Shown: positions 24,062 to 33,555 of the stretch, one piece after another | Layout of the letters: each line of letters opens with the position of its first letter | How positions within the stretch are numbered: position 1 is the first letter of the stretch | DNA from: Lachnospiraceae bacterium | Lineage (GTDB): Bacteria > Bacillota > Clostridia > Lachnospirales > Lachnospiraceae | Direction of reading: 5' to 3' | Assembly (NCBI GenBank): GCA_910574195.1 | Contig: CAJTBF010000016.1 | Span: forward strand, 18,084-82,083 | DNA length: 64,000 bases | The notes under the pieces: generated by a model | The model's database searches: none | The model's input: the letters and a program-made list of their open reading frames with translations, nothing else | Told to the model about the DNA's origin: nothing | Program-made: the position numbers and the translations under genes

Positions 24062-25504
24062 TCAGCATTTTTTCATCAGCCGAACATAAAATTCCACCGT
24101 TTTTACCAGTGTGGCAATTGGAACCCTCTCGTTATTCCCATGAATCATTCCCCGTTCCTCTTTCGATAGTTTCATCGCCGAGAACTTATATACCCGATCC
24201 GTAATCCTGCAATAATGCCAGGAATCACTGCACGCCATCATAAGATACGGAGAAACCAACGCTTCCTTCCAGGTATCTGCCACTGCCTGACACAAAGTCC
24301 CCCACTCTGCGCAGGAAGTATCCGATTCTGTGGAGGGATTTCTCCCCTCAAAAATAGATACCTCTATTTTCGGATTCTGAATCACTTTCTCCAGATAATC
24401 TCTGGCGGATTCCACCGTGTCCGTCCCGATCAGACGAAGGTTCATTCCAACAGAAGCTTTGGGCGGAATCACATTAAATGCCTTTCCTCCCTCCATCTTG
24501 GTCACCGCACAGGTCGTCCGCAGCATGGCATTCAGCTCTCCGCCTGATTTCTGGCACACTTTGTCAAAGAGTCCCTCAAAACACCAAAGGTTTGCAAATA
24601 ATATTTTATATAGAAATGTGGAGTGCCTTCCCAAAATATCCAGCATCTCCCGCACCGGTTTAGTCAGCTGTCTTGGGAATGGATGCGCCTCCACATCCAC
24701 CACTGCCTGCGCCAATTCTCCTGCAATCGTATGCACCGGCGGCATGGAAGCATGTCCGCCATTGCTTTTGATATGAAATTCAATATTCTCCAAACCTTTC
24801 TCTGCAATCCCGATCAACGCACATTCCCGTTCCACTCCCGGAAATACATGTTCCACCACGGCGCCGCCTTCATCCACAACCATAGCCGGATGAATCTTCT
24901 GTGCCTCAAACCAATCCACAATAGCCGGACAAGTCGGTCCATTGATCTCCTCCTGTCCGGAAAATGCAAAATAAATATCGTGTTCCGGTGTATATCCTTC
25001 TGCAAGTAATTGTTCGGCCGCTTCCAGGATCCCGCATAAAGTTCCTTTCGTATCCAATGTTCCACGGCCCCATAACACACCGTTCTCCACCAGGCCGTCA
25101 AACGCCGGTTTCTCCCACTGGGATTCTTCCACAGGCACTACATCATAATGGGACATCAGTACCACAGGATCTCCCTCCCGTTTTCCCTTCCAACGATAAA
25201 GAAGACCGTTCACCCCCAAAAACTTCCGCTCGCACCGGGCATGAATCTGCGGATATAACTTCGGCAGTAACTCCCGGAATCTCTGAAATTCTGCCTGGTC
25301 AATCAGTGTCTCGTCATTATAGGAAACTGTTTTACAGCGGATCAGTTCCTGCATATCCCGCACAATCTTTTCTTCATTCAGCTTCACTTCATCCCCCGCC
25401 GGAACCAGTTCCTTTCGCGGCTGAAACATAACGGCGCGAATCACAAGCACCGCAAAAAACGCTACTACAATCAACAAAATAATCCCTGCTATTGTCCAAC
25501 CCAT
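24062..25504 (-). CDS. Membrane-anchored M20-family peptidase
   Basis: 480 aa. An N-terminal transmembrane helix (IAGIILLIVVAFFAVLVIRA, about residues 4-26) anchors it. The M20 metal ligands and base are seen in order: SHYDVVP (His), GRGTLDTKGTL (Asp), SGQEEING (Glu-Glu), VDEGG, and HGNNER near the C-terminus. This class (PM20D1/carboxypeptidase-S-like) hydrolyses N-acyl amino acids or dipeptides. It lies 138 bp after the two membrane proteins encoded upstream on the same strand, suggesting that it processes a substrate they handle. Confidence 0.85.
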   Translation of the reverse strand: MGWTIAGIILLIVVAFFAVLVIRAVMFQPRKELVPAGDEVKLNEEKIVRDMQELIRCKTVSYNDETLIDQAEFQRFRELLPKLYPQIHARCERKFLGVNGLLYRWKGKREGDPVVLMSHYDVVPVEESQWEKPAFDGLVENGVLWGRGTLDTKGTLCGILEAAEQLLAEGYTPEHDIYFAFSGQEEINGPTCPAIVDWFEAQKIHPAMVVDEGGAVVEHVFPGVERECALIGIAEKGLENIEFHIKSNGGHASMPPVHTIAGELAQAVVDVEAHPFPRQLTKPVREMLDILGRHSTFLYKILFANLWCFEGLFDKVCQKSGGELNAMLRTTCAVTKMEGGKAFNVIPPKASVGMNLRLIGTDTVESARDYLEKVIQNPKIEVSIFEGRNPSTESDTSCAEWGTLCQAVADTWKEALVSPYLMMACSDSWHYCRITDRVYKFSAMKLSKEERGMIHGNNERVPIATLVKTVEFYVRLMKKC

Positions 25505-25642
25505 CTTTTGACTATCCCTTTCTTACTATAATATATCATTTCATTTAATCGCAAAAATGATCTTCCATGTTCCTCATCGGAATTCATCCGGAATCAAATT
25601 CTTTTATAAAATCGGAAGACATATCATTTTCCTGAAACGCCC

Positions 25643-26302
25643 TTACAACATCCCCTTTTTATAAAGGATTCTCGCCGATCCAATTGCAATCAGCGCCCCA
25701 ACCGGAACCAACACGCCGACGGAACCGGAGAGCGACGGAACCAATAAGAACAAAACCACCATGAACACCAACGGCGCAATCGATATTTTCCAGTTTTTAC
25801 TCACATATACCACCGCAAGTCCGCCAAATAATGATGGCAGAATATTATCAAATGCCGGCTTCACGGCCGGATGATTCAAAATCGGCGTCAAGGGCACCAG
25901 CATTGCCACTCCCAGTGCAATCACAATCGTTGTCACAATGGAAGAGGTCGCTACTGCAATCGTAGATATTACCTCCCCCTCCTCACTCCCCGGTTTGACT
26001 TTTGCATTTTCCATGGCTGTCAGAGCGGCAGGCACTTTCAAATTCGTCAAATTCCCTGTCACAAATGCCAGATAAGAGCCTGCCGTACCCAACATGGGAA
26101 CAAAGGTCACGACCTCGATCAGTCCCACCGTCCAGAAAATCGGCGCTACTCCCAAAAGTCCTGTCAGCACCGGCTTCCAGCCCGGCCATGCCCCATAATA
26201 AAAACAAGTCACGATTGGATATGCAAAAATCATTCCCAGCGCGCTTAAAATCCAGATTCTTCCATAAATATGTGTCCGTTCCGCATAACTTTTCTGTTTC
26301 AT
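25643..26302 (-). CDS. Polytopic membrane protein, partner of DUF5058 protein
   Basis: 219 aa from the ATG at 26302 (AGGGGGTGAG upstream); longer in-frame extensions lie inside the preceding gene. About five or six hydrophobic helices (WILSALGMIFAYPIVTCFYY, VIALGVAMLVPLTPIL, LVFMVVLFLLVPSLSG). Starts 5 bp after the DUF5058 gene. The pair looks like a two-subunit transporter or channel of unknown substrate. Confidence 0.7.
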   Translation of the reverse strand: MKQKSYAERTHIYGRIWILSALGMIFAYPIVTCFYYGAWPGWKPVLTGLLGVAPIFWTVGLIEVVTFVPMLGTAGSYLAFVTGNLTNLKVPAALTAMENAKVKPGSEEGEVISTIAVATSSIVTTIVIALGVAMLVPLTPILNHPAVKPAFDNILPSLFGGLAVVYVSKNWKISIAPLVFMVVLFLLVPSLSGSVGVLVPVGALIAIGSARILYKKGML

Positions 26303-26307
26303 TCCAC

Positions 26308-27033
26308 TCACCCCCTGATCACCGGCGTAATTACTGCTGCAAACACCATCGCACAAAGCATACTGACCGGCAATGCATAATTCTCCAGCCATTTCATCCC
26401 GCATTTTTTAATCAGCAATCCGCAGATTCCCATGACCAATGCAGAAAACAGAAGGACAAAAATCGGGATCCATCCAACCAAACCGGAACGGATATCCGCA
26501 AACACCATCCCCAGGAACGCAGAAATCATCCCAAGAAACATAGCCGTCATCACAATGTCGCCCCATTTTCCATCTTTATTCTTAATCTTCATCAAACCGC
26601 CCTGTATTTTCTTAATAAAAAGCGGTACCCAAATCAATCCCGGAAAAATCCCCAATGTCATCACCCAGCAGATAGCGGTGTACACTTTGGGATCCGTTAC
26701 CGTCTCCGATAAGGAAATGCCCAACGCCTGCGCCGTAGATGTAGCTGCCGGCAATTCATATGTAATTGCTCCGATCACACTTAAACGAAGCCAGGGCAGC
26801 GGCAGCCCCAGAAATTTTGACAACGTAATTACTCCCAGCAGAATCGACACTGCCGGTGCAACGGTAAACACCGCCGTGGAAAACATGGTTTTCCGCATCT
26901 GTGCAGGATTCACGCCAATTTCTTTTCCGTGCCGGTACGCACGCACCAAAAAGAAAATGGACTGTGCAATTACAAACAGAATCACCAGCCCTGCCAGAAG
27001 AAATAAAATTGTACTATTTGGATCAAATCCCAT
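26308..27033 (-). CDS. DUF5058 family membrane protein
   Basis: 241 aa with about six transmembrane helices (TILFLLAGLVILFVIAQSIFF, TAVFTVAPAVSILLGVITL, IFVLLFSALVMGICGLLI). It matches the DUF5058 pattern, including AVAPAVSI-like and ITYELPAATSTAQALG segments. Members are typically encoded with a second small membrane protein and an amidohydrolase or M20 peptidase, as here. CGGAGGAAG precedes the ATG. Function unproven; uptake of an acylated amino acid or peptide is a reasonable inference. Confidence 0.75.
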   Translation of the reverse strand: MGFDPNSTILFLLAGLVILFVIAQSIFFLVRAYRHGKEIGVNPAQMRKTMFSTAVFTVAPAVSILLGVITLSKFLGLPLPWLRLSVIGAITYELPAATSTAQALGISLSETVTDPKVYTAICWVMTLGIFPGLIWVPLFIKKIQGGLMKIKNKDGKWGDIVMTAMFLGMISAFLGMVFADIRSGLVGWIPIFVLLFSALVMGICGLLIKKCGMKWLENYALPVSMLCAMVFAAVITPVIRG

Positions 27034-27160
27034 ACTCTCTTCCTCCGTAAAGTCATATTTTTTCTATTATACGACTATATTCCAGGAAAAGCCATCTTAT
27101 TTTCGTTATTGTCAGAATATGTGGAACAATTCGGCCCGGGACTTTGCACTCGCTGCAAAG

Positions 27161-27523
27161 CTAGAGCATATTTGAAAACAGCCTGTAAAATTCTTCCGCC
27201 TGCTCCATCGTATGTTTCCAGCCATATTTTTTCAGATCTACTTTCCACCCTGCGTCCGTCTTCTGTACCTGTACCCCCTCTTTCTCCAATAATTGCTTCT
27301 GCATATCCGGAGTCTCAAAAGCTGCCGCTCCACTTAACCTGCCTGCTGCATTCACAATCCGATGCGCCGGCACCTGTTCCCCCGCACGCCCTTTACGCAG
27401 CGCATAACCCACTTGCCGGGCATGGTTCGGGTTTCCGCAGAGCAGTGCAATCTGTCCATAGGTGGCCACTTTCCCTGCCGGAATCTGTGCACATACATAT
27501 GCCATTTTTTGATAAAACTCCAT
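27161..27523 (-). CDS. Alkyltransferase-like (MGMT-fold) protein without the active Cys
   Basis: 120 aa. The AGT DNA-binding fold is clear: IPAGKVATYGQIALLCGNPNHARQVGYALRKG, then VPAHRIVNAAGRLSG. In O6-alkylguanine transferases this motif is PCHR; here the Cys is Ala, so it cannot accept alkyl groups. Such ATL proteins bind alkylated guanines and flag them for nucleotide excision repair. The C-terminal tail (KKYGWKHTMEQAEEFYRLF) is longer than usual. GGGGAGGAG precedes the ATG. Confidence 0.8.
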   Translation of the reverse strand: MEFYQKMAYVCAQIPAGKVATYGQIALLCGNPNHARQVGYALRKGRAGEQVPAHRIVNAAGRLSGAAAFETPDMQKQLLEKEGVQVQKTDAGWKVDLKKYGWKHTMEQAEEFYRLFSNML

Positions 27524-27725
27524 CCGCTCTCTCCTCCCCTTTCTGATAAATACAAATAATAAAGAGGTCTGCCCGGTCGTTTATCCGGTAAAGGCAGACT
27601 CTTGTTTTCCCAAAGACCAGCCACATCACAGGCAATTATTTCTTTCTATTCATAATTATAAAATGCACTTTAGTGTATGGCAACGGAAATTTCCCGGCAT
27701 CCCTCCAAATATTTGATACTTTTAT

Positions 27726-27855
27726 TTTACTTCTTTTTGCAAATGCGTTATAATAGGGAAGATTTCTCTTTAAGGAGAATCCCTTCGTTGCCGGGCACGC
27801 CCATAGGATGTGAACAGTAATATTTATTCCAAACTATAAAATTGCAGGTGCAGCT
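27726..27855 (+). promoter_or_regulatory. azlCD promoter and 95-nt leader
   Basis: TTTACT (27726-27731), 17-bp spacer, TATAAT (27749-27754). The leader begins with a hairpin (GGGA..ATTTCTC / GGAGAA.TCCC) followed by a GC-rich stretch GCCGGGCACGCCC. It could be regulatory, but I do not recognise a riboswitch class. Confidence 0.5.
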
Positions 27856-28608
27856 ATGAATTATACAAAAGAAACTTACTCTCTGACTACAAAAACAAAC
27901 CTTACCGCACTTCGAAACGGTTTTCACGACGGCATTCCCATCGGCCTGGGGTATTTTGCCGTTTCTTTTTCACTTGGAATCGCCGCAAAAAACGCAGGGC
28001 TTACCCCGTTTCAGGGATTCCTTGCCAGTCTTTTATGCAACGCCTCCGCCGGAGAATATGCCGGATTTACTCTGATCGCAGCAGGCGCGTCCTATCTTGA
28101 GATCGCCATTGTAACATTGATCACCAATGCCCGTTATCTCTTAATGAGTTGTGCGATGAGCCAGCGTCTTTCTCCAAAAATGCCCGGTTATCACCGTCCT
28201 CTGATGGCGTTTCACATTACAGATGAATTGTTCGGAATCGCCGTCGCCCGTCCGGGATACCTGAATCCCTATTACAGTTACGGAGCCGTACTGATTGCTT
28301 CCCCCTGCTGGGCTTTGGGGACCGCATTGGGCGCCATAGCCGGAAATCTACTGCCTCTTCGGCTGGTCAGCGCATGTAGTGTGGCGCTTTATGGGATGTT
28401 TCTCGCCGTAATCATCCCGGCAGCCCGGCAAAGCAAAGTCATCGCAGGTCTGATTCTCCTTTGTTTTCTCACAAGCTTTGGCGCGTCTTACCTGCCCGTG
28501 GTATCCGAAGCGTCCAGCGGAACACGTACCATCATCCTGACGCTGGTACTTTCCTCGGCCGCTGCTATTCTATTTCCAAAAGAAACCAAAGAGGAGGAAG
28601 AATCCTGA
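27856..28608 (+). CDS. azlC: AzlC, branched-chain amino acid exporter large subunit
   Basis: 250 aa, polytopic. AzlC hallmarks: FHDGIPIGLGYFAVSFSLGI near residues 23-42, LLCNASAGEYAGFTLIAAGA, and LITNARYLLMSCAMSQRL. Forms an efflux system with AzlD for branched-chain or related amino acids. The stop codon TGATG overlaps the azlD start. Confidence 0.9.
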   Translation: MNYTKETYSLTTKTNLTALRNGFHDGIPIGLGYFAVSFSLGIAAKNAGLTPFQGFLASLLCNASAGEYAGFTLIAAGASYLEIAIVTLITNARYLLMSCAMSQRLSPKMPGYHRPLMAFHITDELFGIAVARPGYLNPYYSYGAVLIASPCWALGTALGAIAGNLLPLRLVSACSVALYGMFLAVIIPAARQSKVIAGLILLCFLTSFGASYLPVVSEASSGTRTIILTLVLSSAAAILFPKETKEEEES

Positions 28609-28913
28609 TGCAAAGTACCTATATTTACCTTTTGATTATGGCCGGGGTATCCTATATCATCCGGGTTCTTCCCATGACTTTGATCCGCAAGCCTATTCAA
28701 AATAAGTTTTTCCAGTCTTTTCTATATTATGTTCCCTATGTGACTCTTGCCGTCATGACCTTCCCGGCTATTATCGAAGCGACGCAAAGTCCCGTTTCCG
28801 GCCTTTTGGCCCTGATTCTGGGAATCGCTGCCGCCTGGTTCGGAGCCGATCTGTTCAAAACGGCCCTTCTGTGCTGCGCCGCGGTATTGGCCGCCGAATG
28901 GTTCTTATTATAA
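28608..28913 (+). CDS. azlD: AzlD, branched-chain amino acid exporter small subunit
   Basis: 101 aa, start ATG within TGATG, preceded by GAGGAGGAAG inside azlC. Features of AzlD: ITRVLP-like YIIRVLPMTLIRKPI, FFQSFLYYVPYVTLAVMTFPAI and a third hydrophobic helix. Translationally coupled to azlC. Confidence 0.9.
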   Translation: MQSTYIYLLIMAGVSYIIRVLPMTLIRKPIQNKFFQSFLYYVPYVTLAVMTFPAIIEATQSPVSGLLALILGIAAAWFGADLFKTALLCCAAVLAAEWFLL

Positions 28914-29065
28914 ATTCCGTTTTCCCGAAAATAAATGACTCGAACCACTAAAGAAGTTTTGGAAAGATGACGATATAATTTTAAGGGCTAAATCTAACAT
29001 AGTCATACTTTTAACAAACAAGAAAGTTTCATTCTTTCTGTTCCCATAGGGCAAGAAAGAATTTT

Positions 29066-29106
29066 CCTGCCGCAGGATGCTTCAAAACTGCCAGCGGCAG
29101 GTTTTT
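29066..29106 (+). terminator. Strong terminator between azlD and the LPXTG gene
   Basis: CCTGCCGC (29066-29073) pairs with GCGGCAGG (29094-29101), then TTTTT. It ends the azlCD transcript or a short upstream RNA. Confidence 0.8.
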
Positions 29107-29376
29107 CAAATTGTATCAGTTAGTTACAGAAAAAAGGAGTCATGCATATTATGAGAGAAAGCGCTACATCTAATATCCGGCCGCCGTGTCGACTTGTGTC
29201 TCTCCTTCCCCACAGTCGTTCACCGGCAGAAGAATGAATACGGCAGAATCCTGTATCCGGATGTACTGCCATTTCAGCCAATATATATGTATCTTTCCGG
29301 TTCATTAGCGCAACCGCTGACCGGAGCGTAAACAGTAACCCAAAAACAGCCCCGCGCGTCCGGAAGATTTCCGGCA

Positions 29377-29405
29377 TTGTGCTTTGTGGCAAATTGCGGT
29401 ATACT
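29377..29405 (+). promoter_or_regulatory. Probable promoter of the LPXTG protein gene
   Basis: TTGTGC (29377-29382), 17-bp spacer, TATACT (29400-29405), 42 nt before the chosen ATG. Confidence 0.55.
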
Positions 29406-29447
29406 GATAAGACGATAACAAGTCAAAAAGGATATGAGGAAATGACG

Positions 29448-32400
29448 ATGAGAAAGAAAAACAAAGCAAAATCTCTGGCGATGTTTCTGAGTACATGCGC
29501 GGCATCGCTTTTTATACCACTGGCTACTACTGCGGCGGACGGTACCGGTGTCAAATCCACCTGGAATATAGAGACAGAAGGATCTTTCACAATCACTGCC
29601 GATGAATGCGCCGGCGGATGTAAAGGTCATACCATTCAGGGATCCGGTAAGGAAACATCCAACACAATCGCCGTATTGAGCGGTACCCATGAAATCACTC
29701 TCTGGGACGTGAATATCAAAGTACCCGAAGATGCGTCCGGACGAGGCGCACTTTCCCTTGATTCTGGTGATATGGATCCGGATGACCCTACGAAGATAGA
29801 ATATACAGATGTGCACCTTACTCTGAAGGGAGACAATAAACTGGTCAGTGAAAATTATAAGGCCGGTGTTCGTGTCCCGGAACGTGCCAGACTGACCATT
29901 GATGAATCCACTGAAGAAAATTCCAGTACAGGTAAACCATGGGGCGGTTCTCTGGAAGCCAGGGCCACCAATACAGGTTCCGGTATCGGTGGGGAGGGAT
30001 TCGCACCAGACCACTCTGCCGGAGATATCACAATCAACAGCGGTACCGTAAAAGCATACGGCGCAGCAACCGGGGCAGGTATCGGCGGAAACCAGGATGG
30101 AGGCGCCGGAACCATTACGATCAATGAAGGAGCTACCGTAGAGGCATATGGCGGAAACGGCGACGCTTCCGGTCTTTCTCCCGGCCCCGGCATCGGCGGG
30201 GGCGGTTCCAACGGCGGCACCGGCGACGTCATCCTCAACGGCGGAGATGTCACGGTAAAGGGCGGCACCACCCCTAATGGTAATTCCAATTACTGTATCA
30301 ATGCCGGTTCCCTTTCTTCCAAAGAAGGCGCTACCATCGTAATTGAGGCCAATCAGTTACCTCTGGAAACCATGGACACTTCTAACTTTAACGGTATGAT
30401 CTGGTCTACCAAGATCGTAAAGGATGATCAGGGAAACGACGTAGAAGTCCATGATACCTGTCAGGTTTACGGATATGCGACAATTCCGCCAAATAATTTT
30501 AAAGTAAATAAAGGTGAGATCCTGAATATTCCACCCGGAAATGCCGTAATCATCCCACCGGGAACCCGTTGGGGCTTTGCCGGTTCCGTTACCGGCGGCG
30601 GCAGCATCATCAACGCCAACCTTCTGGATGAAATGGGCGGATCTATTCTGAATATCAATCTGGAGGTCATGCTTGAAAAGAGTGACATTATACCGGAAAA
30701 AGGGCTTATTTACAAAGGGAAAAATAAGGTCTTATTAAATAATAACTTAAGTGACCCGAAGGGCTTTTCTATCCGGCCCCAGCGATCCATCGGCGGAAAG
30801 AACTTTGACGTCAGCTACGCCGGCTGGACCTGTACCATCACGAAAAAGAACGCCCAGCCCCCTGCCGCAACCTATACGGATGTTACGGACAGCGGCACTT
30901 ACATCCTTACCTTTGAACAGCCAAACGGAGATCAGTATAATTTTGTCATAGACGATTTTACCATTGCACCGCGTTCTCTGAAAGAATGTACCATCAATCC
31001 GATTCCGGACGCCATATACACCGGCAACGCAATCTCTCCGGAACCGATCGTACAGTATGATAATCTTCGTCTCACCAAGGGACTGGATTATATGGTAAAT
31101 TATCAGAACAACACCAATGTTACCGAAAAAGCCGAGGTCATCGTCTATGCCGGACCAAGCGGCAATTTTACAGATACACAGAGCGTCAATTTCGCGATCA
31201 AACCGATTCCTCTTGAGAATGCCACCGTATTGCTGGCGAAACCCGTAGTTCCTTATAACGGGGAAGCTCAGGAACCGGAGATCTCCGTTTTTGTCGGAGC
31301 CAAGGAACTGGAAAAAGACAAGGATTACACCGTGGAGGCATCCGCAGATAATTATGTCAATGCCGGAGAAATTACTCTCACGATCGTCGGAATGGGTAAC
31401 TACGGAGGAAGCCCGCCGACCGTAACCTATACCATTGAACCGATCATCGTCGACGTCACCGCCGCTTCCGCACAGGACCGGAAGTTTGACGGAACCGACG
31501 ACGTGAAGATCCTTTCCATGGAATATGACAAGAGTAAAATTCTGCCCGTGGACAATGGGCTGGTGAATCTGAAAGATTTCAACGGAGTAACCGGAAAGAT
31601 TTCCAGTTCCCATGTAGGTACTTACGATCATATTACTTTTGAGAATATGACGCTTGCCGATAAAGACGCCGGCTCTAATGACCGGGGCTGCAACTATCTC
31701 TTAAAGGGCACCGGAGAAGGCGGTACCGTACCGCTGGATCCGCACGTCACCATCAGTCAGGCAGACGGTCCGGAACTGGAAGTCGCTGTGGATTATGACG
31801 TCAGCCCCAATTTTGAGAACAGATTCTGTGCCGTTTTGAAACCGGAATTCATAGACAACGCCATCGAGGCGGAAGGTTTCAGTTATCAGTATGAATACCA
31901 GATTGACGGAGAGGAAACCTGGCGGCCGGCCAACAATCCGGACGGCACATATACATTAGACGATATCAAACCGGGAGACGAATACACCTTTGCGATTCGT
32001 ACCGTAGAGACGGACGATGTAAAAGAGGGGCAGTCCGAACCGAAGACCGTTGTCTTTGAGAAATTGGAACGAGAATTACCGAAACCGGTGATCTCCTATA
32101 CACAAAATGAAAACGGACTGTATACCGCAGTCATCACCGTAGATCCGCCGGTTGCGAATGTGCAGTATAGCTTTACCGGAGAAGAAGAAGACTTCAGCGA
32201 AAACAACACAAAAGCAGACTGTGAACCCAATACGCCTTATACCGGCTATATTCGGGTACCGGCAGACGAACTTTACAAAGCAAGCGCGATTGTGGCTTCC
32301 GATGAACTGACTACCCCGGATTCCGAGGTGGCCGCGCCCGAGGTAAGCCCGTCCGGCGATTTTGTCGGTACGATCAATGTCTCCTTGAGCTGCGCTACCG

Positions 32401-33377
32401 ACGGAGCCGAGATTTACTACACCATTGATGGCAGCGAACCGGAGATTTCCGAAGAGACTCTATATGCAGAACCATTTGAGGTCAGCACAACGCTTACCGT
32501 CAAAGCCGTTGCGGTTCGTGAAAATATGACGCAAAGTAAAGCGGTTGCTGTGCTTTTGAATAAGACCGGAGATGCAGCCGTACAAGGGCAGGTAACCTTC
32601 TCGGAAGGAATCCTGGACTCCTATCCGGGGCTTGCAAATACAGAATACAACAGTCCGGAATCCATTATGGCGCAATTGACCAGTATTCTCTCCTCCATAC
32701 CCGGATATAGTTACGAGCGGATGGCATTCTACGATATCAGCGTGATGCTGAGTACAGACGGTGGAGTAACCTGGGTTCCGGGAACTCTGGATAATTTCCC
32801 GGAGGAAGGCGTAACCATTACCATGCCATATCCGGCAGGTACCAGCATGGAAACACAGGATTTTGCCGTAGGGCATATGTTTGCGGAAGACAGCGAACGG
32901 CTTCATATCGCAGCAGGCGTAACGGAAGTTGGAGTGACGACAGGCGGCCTTTCGACACTCCCGGCTAATACACAGGCAATGCAGGCGATACAAAAAACGC
33001 CAAACGGAATCACCTTTACGGTAAAGAGTACCTCGCCTCTGGCAATCGCATGGAAGGATACCTCTGGATCCGGTGGATCAAGCGGTTCAGGCGATGACAA
33101 CAATACGGGCGGTGATAACCCAGACGATAACAATAGGGGCGATGGCAACCCTTCCGACCCCGATGATCCACGAAATGCACAGGCAAACGGAACTCCTTCC
33201 AGCCTGGCAGCGGACGCACAAAACAGTGAAAATGATGCAAACGCTGTAAAAGACGCAGTATCTTCTCTACTGCCAAAAACCGGTGATCCGGTTTCCTTCA
33301 TTCCATGGATTCTCATAGCCGCGGCATGTATTGGAATTATTGTTTATATCAGAAAGAAGAATAAACGGCGCCGTTGA
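29448..33377 (+). CDS. Large LPXTG-anchored surface protein, 1309 aa
   Basis: ATG at 29448 (AGGA 7 nt upstream). Signal peptide: basic MRKKNKAKS then a hydrophobic stretch to ATTAAD (about residues 1-30). Residues about 150-280 hold beta-helix-like repeats built on GSGIGGEG, GAGIGGNQDGGAG and GPGIGGGG. The middle (about 500-700) contains Ig-like or MBG-type units, and about 960-1030 is a chitobiase C-terminal-like unit (GAEIYYTIDGSEPEISEETL). A Gly/Asp/Asn-rich linker precedes the sorting signal LPKTGDP near 1274, a membrane helix and KKNKRRR. It is sortase-anchored to the wall, probably binding carbohydrate or host surfaces. No enzyme motif is seen. Confidence 0.85.
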   Translation: MRKKNKAKSLAMFLSTCAASLFIPLATTAADGTGVKSTWNIETEGSFTITADECAGGCKGHTIQGSGKETSNTIAVLSGTHEITLWDVNIKVPEDASGRGALSLDSGDMDPDDPTKIEYTDVHLTLKGDNKLVSENYKAGVRVPERARLTIDESTEENSSTGKPWGGSLEARATNTGSGIGGEGFAPDHSAGDITINSGTVKAYGAATGAGIGGNQDGGAGTITINEGATVEAYGGNGDASGLSPGPGIGGGGSNGGTGDVILNGGDVTVKGGTTPNGNSNYCINAGSLSSKEGATIVIEANQLPLETMDTSNFNGMIWSTKIVKDDQGNDVEVHDTCQVYGYATIPPNNFKVNKGEILNIPPGNAVIIPPGTRWGFAGSVTGGGSIINANLLDEMGGSILNINLEVMLEKSDIIPEKGLIYKGKNKVLLNNNLSDPKGFSIRPQRSIGGKNFDVSYAGWTCTITKKNAQPPAATYTDVTDSGTYILTFEQPNGDQYNFVIDDFTIAPRSLKECTINPIPDAIYTGNAISPEPIVQYDNLRLTKGLDYMVNYQNNTNVTEKAEVIVYAGPSGNFTDTQSVNFAIKPIPLENATVLLAKPVVPYNGEAQEPEISVFVGAKELEKDKDYTVEASADNYVNAGEITLTIVGMGNYGGSPPTVTYTIEPIIVDVTAASAQDRKFDGTDDVKILSMEYDKSKILPVDNGLVNLKDFNGVTGKISSSHVGTYDHITFENMTLADKDAGSNDRGCNYLLKGTGEGGTVPLDPHVTISQADGPELEVAVDYDVSPNFENRFCAVLKPEFIDNAIEAEGFSYQYEYQIDGEETWRPANNPDGTYTLDDIKPGDEYTFAIRTVETDDVKEGQSEPKTVVFEKLERELPKPVISYTQNENGLYTAVITVDPPVANVQYSFTGEEEDFSENNTKADCEPNTPYTGYIRVPADELYKASAIVASDELTTPDSEVAAPEVSPSGDFVGTINVSLSCATDGAEIYYTIDGSEPEISEETLYAEPFEVSTTLTVKAVAVRENMTQSKAVAVLLNKTGDAAVQGQVTFSEGILDSYPGLANTEYNSPESIMAQLTSILSSIPGYSYERMAFYDISVMLSTDGGVTWVPGTLDNFPEEGVTITMPYPAGTSMETQDFAVGHMFAEDSERLHIAAGVTEVGVTTGGLSTLPANTQAMQAIQKTPNGITFTVKSTSPLAIAWKDTSGSGGSSGSGDDNNTGGDNPDDNNRGDGNPSDPDDPRNAQANGTPSSLAADAQNSENDANAVKDAVSSLLPKTGDPVSFIPWILIAAACIGIIVYIRKKNKRRR

Positions 33378-33408
33378 TCTGAGAAAACATCTTACAGACA
33401 AAAAAACA

Positions 33409-33455
33409 GGCTGCTCCACAGAGGATTTTCCCTCCATGGAGCAGCCTATATTTTT
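33409..33455 (+). terminator. Terminator after the LPXTG gene
   Basis: Perfect GGCTGCTCCA (33409-33418)/TGGAGCAGCC (33437-33446), then TATATTTTTA. Confidence 0.8.
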
Positions 33456-33555
33456 ATCCGTTCTACATATTTATTATCTGCATCTGATAAGGGATACCCC
33501 TTCGGCAGACATCCTGTAACACAATCCCCTTATTTTATCCTATACGGATTCGAAC

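Larger units (their letters stand above)
28914..29447. other. 534-bp region upstream of the LPXTG gene
   Basis: It contains a TATAAT at 28974-28979 (no good -35), an ATTCTTTC/GAAAGAAT hairpin at about 29030-29062, the terminator 29066-29106, and the probable promoter of the LPXTG gene at 29377-29405. A possible 29-codon ORF at 29151-29237 (MRESATSNIRPPCRLVS...) has a ribosome binding site. The first part may therefore be a short regulatory RNA of about 120 nt. Confidence 0.45.

Noticed and set aside
30747..31631. 294-codon minus-strand ORF in the LPXTG gene
   Set aside because: It is antisense to Ig-like repeats and has no ribosome binding site; its composition follows from the repeats.
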